Below are positions 8,883 to 16,021 of a stretch of DNA of 64,000 nucleotides, one piece after another. The notes beneath the pieces are model-generated. The model saw nothing but the letters and a program-made list of their open reading frames with translations, searched no databases and was not told the origin of the DNA. A program made the translations under genes and the position numbers. Position 1 is the first letter of the stretch. Each line of letters starts with the position of its first letter. This DNA comes from Marinilabiliales bacterium (GTDB lineage Bacteria > Bacteroidota > Bacteroidia > Bacteroidales > SZUA-534): contig DOTG01000004.1 of the NCBI GenBank assembly GCA_003512955.1, forward strand, positions 1-64,000, written 5' to 3'.

Positions 8883-8909
8883 AAACCCCGGACAGTAAAT
8901 CCGGGGTTT
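8883..8909. terminator. Bidirectional terminator between convergent genes
   Basis: AAACCCCGGA (8883-8892) pairs perfectly with TCCGGGGTTT (8900-8909) around a 7-base loop, with A-run and T-run flanks on the two sides. It separates the VOC gene from the endonuclease gene. Confidence 0.8.
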
Positions 8910-8916
8910 CTATTAG

Positions 8917-11262
8917 TTAGTAAATAATCTTTCGCGAAATTTTTGATGTTCCATAATCCATCCGGATGATGTAAAGACCATGACGCGTAATAGAAGATTG
9001 GAATGAATAGGTACTTTGTCCGTCATTCTCCAAGATAGTGGTACACGACAATTGACGGCCACTAATGTCAAAAGCACTTACAATAGCTGTATTAAACCCT
9101 TGAGGCATGTTATTTATTGCTATCTCACTGCCATTTAATGAAACGTGGGGCCCGTTTTTGGAAATATTTTCCGGAGCTATTAACCAAACAGCTCCTTCCT
9201 GATATTCATCTGAACTAATATCGGATATTAAATTGCTTGCACAAGTCATGGTATGGCTTCCCAAATTAGTAACCACATTCTGGCTATACATGTCCCATTC
9301 GGTAGCTAACGTGGCAAATCCCGATGTTGGGTTGGTTTTTATTCCTGCATATACCGAAGCTTTACGAACCAAGGTCTTATCAACTGTAGTCAGGGTTCCA
9401 CTGGTCCAGGCAGTTCCCGGGTCAGACCCAATCCGCCCAAAGATATCGACATAGGTTCCTGTAGATATTTTTTTAAGTGCGATGGCATCGTCACCATTAA
9501 AAGCTATAGCGCTATTTGAAGTAGCTGCACCAGTATAAACAACGGCACTGGAGTTTTTATACACAATGGTTGCTTTAGAGGCTAATGTGCCACTCAATGT
9601 TACCGTTGTTGTTGCCGATGAGGCACCATTGGCAAAAAGCAAAAGTTGATAATCACTTAAACTTATACTGGCCGAAGTCCCGTTATAAATTTCAAGGTAC
9701 TTATTATTTGAACTTCCCTCAACATATTCTGATATAATTAAGTCAGTAGCACAACTACTTGAGGTATCATTATCTGTGATAGTCACAGTTTTTGAGGTTG
9801 TGGTTCCTAGTGTCAATCCCGATGAAGGATTGCTGATTGTTAACGTTGCAGTCTCAGTCCCTTCTACCTGCGTATCATTCACAATGGTAAAGGTTACCGA
9901 ACCGGTAGTTGCCCCGCTGGCAATGGTAATGGTCGAACTGCTTAATGTGTAATCGCCGGTGGTGATTCCGGTTCCGCTTACTGCCAACGAAACTGTTTGG
10001 GCACTGCTTACCGCCGACGAAGCTGTGGCTGTTACAGTTACAACAGTTGCAGCAGCTTCTGTGACTGTGGTAGTATTCACCGACAGGTTCACTGTAGCTG
10101 CCACATCGTTATCTGTGATAGTCACAGTTTTTGAGGTTGTGGTCCCCAGGGTCAATCCCGATGAAGGATTGCTGATTGTTAACGTTGCAGTCTCAGTCCC
10201 TTCTACCTGCGTATCATTCACGATGGCAAAGGTTACCGAACCGGTAGCTGCCCCGCTGGCAATGGTAATGGTCGAACTGCTTAATGTGTAATCGCCGGTG
10301 GTGATTCCGGTTCCGCTTACTGCCAACGAAACTGTTTGGGCACTGCTTACCGCCGACGAAGCTGTGGCTGTTACAGTTACAACAGTTGCAGCAGCTTCTG
10401 TGGCTGTGGTAGTATTCACCGACAAATTTACAGTTGGATTGGTGGTACAACCGCTCACCCAAATGGCATCAATATATTCAGGATGATCGATAAATGGATT
10501 GCGGTTTTTTTGTATGACATAAACAGCCTCATTGCGGTCAATTTCTTTTTGGCTCACAGGATCGGCGGCATTCCATTCCACCAACATATTCAAAAACCAG
10601 ATTTCGAAGCTTGGAAAGGAAGTCCCATCAAGTATCGCATCAACCTCAGTGGAATTCGTTTCCCAGCTTGCTACCAAATTCTCATACCGGGTAACCATGT
10701 AAAAGTAAGTACGGGCAAAGTCTCCTTTATATTCATCAATAGGTTCAAAAACAGTTCCGGTATATCCCGGATAAGAACAAGGGCCTAACTTGCTTCCATT
10801 ACCTGAGGTGTATGTGGGCGACGTCACTTCGCCAAATGGATAGTTGCTTCTGCGTCCATTGACATAACCATCGGTGGGGTAAAGGTGAAAAAGGTCGGTG
10901 TACATGGGAGTGGCATCGTTAAACCAGCTTTTAGGAAACGAATGTTCGCGGTTGTAACAATCCCCTTCGCCGCTGTATGTACCACATTGATCAGTTGTAA
11001 ACGTATAACTGATATTGGAATACATATCCCAGACTTTACCATCGGAACGGTCATCGGTGGTTTTAAAACTTGTCCACAATGTGGTATAAGTGACCGAAGT
11101 GTGCCCTTTAATGATGTTATAAAGAGCGGTTTTCAGGTCTTCTCCACATAATCCACTCGCATTGGTATAATAACCTGTTGGAATGGAACTAACTGCTGGA
11201 AAGACCAACCGGATGGCCAATAACAGAGAACCGGCCAGTAGTAAAACTTTTTTCATACACAT
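8917..11262 (-). CDS. Secreted endonuclease I with two Calx-beta domains, lamin-tail domain and T9SS sorting signal
   Basis: 781 residues: signal peptide (1-23), EndA/NucM-type endonuclease I domain (about 25-265), two Calx-beta modules (about 275-500), a lamin-tail domain (about 503-670, starting CATDLIISEYVEG), and a type IX sorting domain ending GLYIIRMDYGTSKISRKIIY. Nuclease motifs are REHSFPKSWF, DLFHLYPTDGYVNGRRSNYP, and RNEAVYVIQKNRNPFIDHPEY. Expected role: extracellular or surface-attached nonspecific DNA/RNA degradation for nutrient or phosphate gain. The Calx-beta modules are almost identical to each other. Start could be the second Met at 11256 (MKKVLLL), which makes a cleaner signal peptide. 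Ends just before the bidirectional hairpin. Confidence 0.88.
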   Translation of the reverse strand: MCMKKVLLLAGSLLLAIRLVFPAVSSIPTGYYTNASGLCGEDLKTALYNIIKGHTSVTYTTLWTSFKTTDDRSDGKVWDMYSNISYTFTTDQCGTYSGEGDCYNREHSFPKSWFNDATPMYTDLFHLYPTDGYVNGRRSNYPFGEVTSPTYTSGNGSKLGPCSYPGYTGTVFEPIDEYKGDFARTYFYMVTRYENLVASWETNSTEVDAILDGTSFPSFEIWFLNMLVEWNAADPVSQKEIDRNEAVYVIQKNRNPFIDHPEYIDAIWVSGCTTNPTVNLSVNTTTATEAAATVVTVTATASSAVSSAQTVSLAVSGTGITTGDYTLSSSTITIASGAATGSVTFAIVNDTQVEGTETATLTISNPSSGLTLGTTTSKTVTITDNDVAATVNLSVNTTTVTEAAATVVTVTATASSAVSSAQTVSLAVSGTGITTGDYTLSSSTITIASGATTGSVTFTIVNDTQVEGTETATLTISNPSSGLTLGTTTSKTVTITDNDTSSSCATDLIISEYVEGSSNNKYLEIYNGTSASISLSDYQLLLFANGASSATTTVTLSGTLASKATIVYKNSSAVVYTGAATSNSAIAFNGDDAIALKKISTGTYVDIFGRIGSDPGTAWTSGTLTTVDKTLVRKASVYAGIKTNPTSGFATLATEWDMYSQNVVTNLGSHTMTCASNLISDISSDEYQEGAVWLIAPENISKNGPHVSLNGSEIAINNMPQGFNTAIVSAFDISGRQLSCTTILENDGQSTYSFQSSITRHGLYIIRMDYGTSKISRKIIY
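9770..10447 (-). repeat. Two tandem near-identical 339-bp repeats encoding Calx-beta domains
   Basis: A unit of 339 bases (113 codons) occurs twice in direct tandem, with a boundary near 10108. Reading the two side by side gives only a handful of nucleotide differences and three to four residue changes (for instance GAATG/GATTG and FAIV/FTIV). This points to recent duplication or ongoing gene conversion. Confidence 0.85.
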
Positions 11263-11502
11263 TAATTTAAGTTAGTAGTATTTACATTGCAAATAATAGT
11301 GACTGAATAAATATTGTTACAAGAATATTTCACTAGTTTACTTTATTAAGACCGTAATATTTTCTATAATTAGCCGAAAAACACGGAAGTAAATATACTA
11401 AAAAAACAATCGGTAGTGATCGGGATCAGGTTGTTTTTTCGGGTTTTTATTAACAATGATATTGACAACAACCTTTTGGGGAAGCTCTCAAATTCAATTA
11501 AA

Positions 11503-11808
11503 TAGGTCTGCTGAAAAACTCCGGAGGAGTTGAAGTTGAATAACCACGGGTTATAACCCGTGGCATTTACCACAAATAAAATATTGACCCCGAAGTGGGT
11601 CAAATAATTGAAACCGATTAAATTGAACCCTTTCCGGGTTCCGGTTTCATCACTGATACTACACCCTGTATTGCCATACGGGGCTATTCACATTAAATCG
11701 TTTCAGGATTTCAAATACAAGCATTTTTATTGGATAGTTTTGAAAAGCTGGCAGTAAAAACATTACTATATGTTAAAGTGTTTGTTATTGGTTTCTCAGC
11801 AAGCCCTA
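11503..11808. repeat. MITE-like dispersed repeat, copy 1
   Basis: 306 bp sharing its whole length with 42780-43093. The ends form imperfect inverted repeats: TAGGTCTGCTGAAAAA at the left, TTTCTCAGCAAGCCCTA at the right, with TA at both borders as expected for TA-target transposition. Inside are four short palindromes in series: AACTCCGGAGGAGTT (11517-11531), CCACGGGTTATAACCCGTGG (11544-11563), TTGACCC/GGGTCAA (11584-11603) and GAACCC/GGGTTC (11625-11641). It has no coding capacity; a minus-strand open frame across it is an accident. Confidence 0.7.
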
Positions 11809-12049
11809 AATAGAACAATTTTATCAGATAACATCAATCCAGTATGAATGTAAATAGGCCGTATGTTTGTAAAAGCATAAGCCTAAATATTGATACTTGA
11901 TTCAGGTTGATTAACAATTTGGTATTAGTTGATAGGATTTATGCACACCAACAAAAAAAATTCATTTCCAATCCTCTAGAGCCATGATCTGGAGAAATTA
12001 TCAATTCCGGTTTAAATAATGTGAAAAAACATTTTCCTGAAAATGCCAT
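11809..12049. other. Intergenic, no feature recognised
   Basis: AT-rich stretch between the repeat and the clpX terminator. No open frame with codon-like composition, no tRNA and no clear promoter. Confidence 0.5.
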
Positions 12050-12097
12050 AAAAAAACGCTATGGATTAAGGTAGAATTCTACAATAAATCATAGCGT
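12050..12097 (-). terminator. clpX: clpX terminator
   Basis: On the minus strand ACGCTATG... (from 12097) pairs with ...CATAGCGT (to 12056), with a perfect inner palindrome GTAGAATTCTAC, followed by seven T (12050-12056). It lies 24 bases after the clpX stop. Confidence 0.8.
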
Positions 12098-12120
12098 AAT
12101 GAAAAATATAAGGCTTTATA

Positions 12121-13338
12121 CTAAGCTACTTTCAACCGTTTCAGGTTCGATTTGCTTAACTTTTCTTTGGCGTATTCCAAAGTAACCACAAACTCTTTGA
12201 CATCTTCCGAAGGTAAATCAAACATGGCATCGTTGATGATTGCTTCGCAGATGGCGCGCAATCCACGGGCGCCCAGTTTGAACTCCACGGCTTTATCTAC
12301 AATAAATTCAAAGCAGGCCTCTTCAAAACTTAATTTGATGTGGTCGAGCTTGAACAGTTTGATGTATTGTTTGATGATGGCGTTCTTTGGCTCGGTTAAT
12401 ATCAACCGCAACACATCCCTATCCAGAGGATTGAGGTAGGTTAACACGGGTAAGCGCCCAATAATTTCAGGAATCAGCCCAAAGCTTTTTAAATCCTGCG
12501 GGGCAATGTATTGCATAATATTGCTGCGGTCAACACGTTCGCGGCTTTCGTGGCCGCTATATCCCACAGTTTGGGTATTCATTCGTTGCGAGATTTTTTT
12601 CTCGATACCATCGAATGCACCGCCACAGATAAAAAGGATATTTTTGGTGTCAACCGGAATCATTTTTTGCTCAGGATGCTTGCGGCCTCCCTGAGGTGGG
12701 ACATTCACGATAGAACCTTCCAAAAGCTTCAACAATCCTTGCTGGACCCCTTCACCGGAAACATCGCGGGTGATGGATGGGTTGTCGCCTTTGCGGGCTA
12801 TTTTGTCAATTTCGTCGATAAAAACAATGCCGCGCTCAGCCGCACTCACATCATAATCGGCAGCCTGGAGCAGCCGGGTTAAAATGCTTTCAATATCTTC
12901 GCCCACATAACCGGCTTCAGTTAATACAGTAGCATCGACAATGGTAAATGGAACATGCAACATTTTAGCAATAGTACGGGCTAGCAGGGTTTTTCCGGTT
13001 CCGGTTTCTCCCACCAAAATAATGTTCGACTTTTCAATTTCTACATCGTCTTTGGCACTTTTATGTTGGGCCAGACGTTTGTAATGGTTGTACACAGCCA
13101 CTGAAAGATACCTTTTGGCATCGTCTTGCCCTACCACGTATTGATCCAGGAATGCTTTGATTTCTTTGGGTTTCAAAAGCTTTACCTTACCAAGATCGAA
13201 GTCGCTGGTTGTTTTTAATTCCTCCTCAATGATTTCATGCGCCTGATTGATGCAGCTATCGCAGATATGACCTGAGATTCCTGCTATCAGTAGGTTGACA
13301 TCTTTTTTCTCTCTTCCACAAAACGAACATTTCTCCAT
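12121..13338 (-). CDS. clpX: ATP-dependent Clp protease ATP-binding subunit ClpX
   Basis: Unfoldase that feeds substrates to ClpP in the cytoplasm. 405 residues. Seen: C4 zinc finger with Cys4, Cys7, Cys26 and Cys29; Walker A GETGTGKT near residue 112; Walker B FIDEIDKIA; the Arg-finger region LTYLNPL/GRLPV; and sensor 2 GARGLR. The loop that docks on ClpP, IGF in E. coli, here reads TVGYSG, so the docking tripeptide is VGY, which I believe is normal in this phylum. It lies 112 bases downstream of clpP in the tig-clpP-clpX order and ends at its own terminator. Confidence 0.97.
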   Translation of the reverse strand: MEKCSFCGREKKDVNLLIAGISGHICDSCINQAHEIIEEELKTTSDFDLGKVKLLKPKEIKAFLDQYVVGQDDAKRYLSVAVYNHYKRLAQHKSAKDDVEIEKSNIILVGETGTGKTLLARTIAKMLHVPFTIVDATVLTEAGYVGEDIESILTRLLQAADYDVSAAERGIVFIDEIDKIARKGDNPSITRDVSGEGVQQGLLKLLEGSIVNVPPQGGRKHPEQKMIPVDTKNILFICGGAFDGIEKKISQRMNTQTVGYSGHESRERVDRSNIMQYIAPQDLKSFGLIPEIIGRLPVLTYLNPLDRDVLRLILTEPKNAIIKQYIKLFKLDHIKLSFEEACFEFIVDKAVEFKLGARGLRAICEAIINDAMFDLPSEDVKEFVVTLEYAKEKLSKSNLKRLKVA

Positions 13339-13450
13339 AGTATCTTTTTTATTGCAGATGTATTCCTGTTTAAAAAGGTTGGCATCTAATGCAAAATAGA
13401 TTCCCAGTTTGTTTCTGGAAATCTATTTAAAATATTGATCACATTTCTTG

Positions 13451-14128
13451 TTATACTCTTTTGCGCTCCAAAATTTCGTCAATCATGCCATATTCTTTAG
13501 CTTCAATGGCGGTCATCCAGTAGTCGCGGTCCGAATCTTTCTGTATCTTCTCAAACGAGTTACCTGAATGTTTGGCAATAATCTCGTACAGTTCGTCGCG
13601 CACTTTAATAATTTCACGGGCGGTAATTTCAATATCGGTTACCTGACCTTGTGCACCTCCCATGGGCTGGTGAATCATGATCCGTGAATGGGGCAACGCC
13701 GAGCGTTTTCCGGCTGAACCGGCAGTTAGCAATACCGCTCCCATTGAGGCAGCCATTCCGGTACAAATGGTGTTGATGGAAGGATTGATGTATTGCATGG
13801 TGTCGTAAATGCCCAACCCTGCATAAACAGAACCTCCAGGGGTATTGAAATAGATGGAAATGTCCTTGTCGGGATCGGTTGATTCTAAAAACAGCAATTG
13901 CGCCTGGATAATGTTGGCTACATCGTCATCGATGGGAACCCCCAGAAAAATGATGCGATCCATCATTAACCGCGAGAAAACGTCCATTGAGGCCACGTTC
14001 AATTGGCGCTCCTCAATGATATTTGGTGTAATATAGCTGCTGCTTATCCTCGAGTATTGATCGTACCTGAGGCTATTGATACCCTTGTGACGGGTGGCAT
14101 ACTTTCTAAATTCATCGTGTGGAATCAT
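13451..14128 (-). CDS. clpP: ATP-dependent Clp protease proteolytic subunit ClpP
   Basis: Serine peptidase forming the tetradecameric barrel served by ClpX. 225 residues, slightly long because of an N-terminal extension of about 30 residues (with SSSYITPNIIEERQ before the core) that may be a propeptide. Catalytic triad Ser128 (GMAASMG), His153 (IMIHQP), Asp202 (SDRDYWM). Sits between tig (95 bases upstream) and clpX, a conserved order. No promoter matching the consensus was seen in the tig-clpP gap, so it may depend on tig readthrough. Confidence 0.96.
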   Translation of the reverse strand: MIPHDEFRKYATRHKGINSLRYDQYSRISSSYITPNIIEERQLNVASMDVFSRLMMDRIIFLGVPIDDDVANIIQAQLLFLESTDPDKDISIYFNTPGGSVYAGLGIYDTMQYINPSINTICTGMAASMGAVLLTAGSAGKRSALPHSRIMIHQPMGGAQGQVTDIEITAREIIKVRDELYEIIAKHSGNSFEKIQKDSDRDYWMTAIEAKEYGMIDEILERKRV

Positions 14129-14223
14129 AAACCTAAATTTTAAAATTGGTGGTCAAGTTAACTATTTTTAACAGGACTTTGTTAAAAACAGTTGAAATCC
14201 TTTCCGGTTTATCCCGAGGTATA

Positions 14224-15573
14224 TTATTTGAACAATCCTTCGAATTCATTCATGCTGACCTCTTTGGGCTCAACTTTCATGGTTTCTTTGATGTAGCTCA
14301 GGATTTTCTGTTCATACACACGGTTCACCATTTTGGTATGGTCGTCTTTTTTCTCCAATGATTTACGGGCATAACTTTCCAGATGTTCATCGGGAATGTG
14401 CATCAAACCGTATTGCTGAAACTGCATCAATACCGATTTTTTTGCAAAATCGAGCAATTCAACATCATCAATCTTCAGAGCTTGTTCGTCAATCAGTTTA
14501 TTTTTGATCAGCTGCCAGACCAAATCGTTTTTCATCAAAGGATAATCTTTTTCAACCGATTCGGTACTTAATTCCTCGTTTACAGCTACCAGCCAACGTT
14601 TCAGGAATTCATCCGGGAGGGTAACATTGGCTTTTTCCACCAATTTTTCTTTCACATCTAAAAGGAATTTGTAATCGCTGGATGAAGCAAAGCTTTCTTT
14701 GATTTCGGCCACGATTTTTTCTTTGTATTCTTTTTCAGATGAAACAGTACCAGGGCCATAAACAGCATCGAAAAGTTCTTGATTCACTTCGGCTGGTTTG
14801 TGGCTGGTGATGCTCTCTACGGTAAAGCGGAATTTGCCACCCAATTGCTCTGCAACTTCTTTACTGATACGCAACATCGCGGCCAAATCGGTAGGATTTG
14901 AGAACGCTTTTTTTATTTCGAAGTCGATGATGTCTCCTTTTTTAGCACCAATAACCAGTGCCCGGATGTTCGACTCTTCCACACGGTCAACGGCAAAAAG
15001 GCTGTCTTCGGTAACGATGCCACCCTCTAACACGACATCATCTTGATCCAATTGCTCAAATTTACCTTTCACCAAATCTTTTTCATTTACAATCTCGCCC
15101 TCATCGGTTTTACCATAACGGGAAGTATGGCTTTCAATGGTTTCATTTACCATTTTATCGTCCACGTCAATTTCGTAGTAGGTAATTTTATCGCGTTTGC
15201 TCAATTTCAAATCAATAACTGGTGAAAAGGCAATATCAAAGTTGAAGGTGAAATCTTCTTTCGCATCAATATCTACATCAGAGGGTTGACGCATACTTGG
15301 GAGCGGTTCTCCAAGAATATCCAATTTCTCGTCCACCAAATGTTTGGTGAGGTTTTCGGAGACCATTTTGTTAATTTCGTCGAGTAAGACGGACTTACCG
15401 TACATTTTCTTTACCATTCCAATTGGGGCCATTCCGGGGCGGAATCCCTTGATGTTGGCTTTTTTGCGGTAGTCCCTTAACACTTGTTCTACCTTCTCTT
15501 CATAATCTTGTTTTTCTATCTTCACTGTAAGGATAGCATTCAACGCGTCAATGTTCTCTCTTGTAATGTTCAT
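14224..15573 (-). CDS. tig: Trigger factor
   Basis: Ribosome-bound chaperone and peptidyl-prolyl isomerase. 449 residues, close to the family's usual 430-450. The N-terminal ribosome-binding domain contains KKANIKGFRPGMAPIGMVKKMYG (ribosome signature GFRxGxxP), followed by a divergent FKBP-like domain and a long helical C-terminal arm. The reading frame stays open a further 50 codons upstream, but that part overlaps the tRNA-Leu and a hairpin and is not trigger-factor-like, so I start at the ATG at 15573. The leader from the preceding hairpin is only 33 bases. Confidence 0.93.
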   Translation of the reverse strand: MNITRENIDALNAILTVKIEKQDYEEKVEQVLRDYRKKANIKGFRPGMAPIGMVKKMYGKSVLLDEINKMVSENLTKHLVDEKLDILGEPLPSMRQPSDVDIDAKEDFTFNFDIAFSPVIDLKLSKRDKITYYEIDVDDKMVNETIESHTSRYGKTDEGEIVNEKDLVKGKFEQLDQDDVVLEGGIVTEDSLFAVDRVEESNIRALVIGAKKGDIIDFEIKKAFSNPTDLAAMLRISKEVAEQLGGKFRFTVESITSHKPAEVNQELFDAVYGPGTVSSEKEYKEKIVAEIKESFASSSDYKFLLDVKEKLVEKANVTLPDEFLKRWLVAVNEELSTESVEKDYPLMKNDLVWQLIKNKLIDEQALKIDDVELLDFAKKSVLMQFQQYGLMHIPDEHLESYARKSLEKKDDHTKMVNRVYEQKILSYIKETMKVEPKEVSMNEFEGLFK

Positions 15574-15606
15574 CTTGACCAGACTTTTAAATAACTTAAA
15601 CTTAAA

Positions 15607-15639
15607 AAACCGCCAGACAGAAGACCCGAATGGCGGTTT
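15607..15639 (-). terminator. Hairpin between tRNA-Leu and tig
   Basis: AAACCGCCA (15631-15639 read on the minus strand) pairs with TGGCGGTTT (15607-15615) and is followed by T residues (TTT extending to 15604). It should end the tRNA transcript, yet the tig ATG is only 33 bases further, leaving little room for a separate tig promoter. It may therefore act as a partial terminator. Confidence 0.65.
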
Positions 15640-15656
15640 ATTTTTTATTTTGGCAG

Positions 15657-15738
15657 TGCGGATGAAGGGACTCGAACCCCCACGCCTCACGGCACTAGAT
15701 CCTAAGTCTAGCTCGGCTACCAATTACGACACATCCGC
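15657..15738 (-). tRNA. tRNA-Leu (anticodon UAG)
   Basis: Acceptor arms GCGGATG and CATCCGC pair, with discriminator A. The anticodon stem CTAGA/TCTAG encloses loop CTTAGGA, giving anticodon TAG for codon CUA. A long variable arm (TGCC/GGCG) marks it as class II, consistent with leucine. T arm contains GGTTCGAGTCC. CCA is not encoded. Confidence 0.93.
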
Positions 15739-15754
15739 TCAAAAATTGGTGGTG

Positions 15755-15785
15755 CAAATATACAGTTCTTTTTTGTACGCACAAC
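15755..15785 (-). promoter_or_regulatory. Promoter of tRNA-Leu
   Basis: On the minus strand GTTG (15782-15785), a 19-base spacer, then TATATTTG (15755-15762), a near-ideal Bacteroidota promoter. The transcript would start near 15748, ten bases before the mature tRNA. Confidence 0.7.
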
Positions 15786-16021
15786 AACCCTCATTAAATT
15801 TTTAAATAAATTCGATTTTCACCACAACAAACGTTACATATATGATTCATAATTATAACGTTACTTCATAAAATAAGTAATTTGTCTCGATTGTTTGAGA
15901 GGTTTTCAGGTAAAATCGGGAATGGCTACCTGGGAGCTAAAATAATAGGCGGAATATCCTGAAAGTCCGACCATGTTATAGTTGTTGTTATTCTTTATAA
16001 AATATCAGTATGACAGCCCTT

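Noticed and set aside
10298..10788. Plus-strand open frames opposite the Calx-beta repeats
   Set aside because: They exist only because the Thr/Val-rich repeats read openly on the other strand, and two copies mirror each other.
11370..11603. Minus-strand 77-codon open frame
   Set aside because: Lies mostly within the MITE-like repeat; its protein reads through palindromes (NATGYNPWLFNFNSSG), with no promoter or homology.
15574..15723. 50-residue N-terminal extension of trigger factor
   Set aside because: Overlaps the tRNA-Leu and the hairpin; residues do not match the family and a good ATG with the conserved start lies at 15573.
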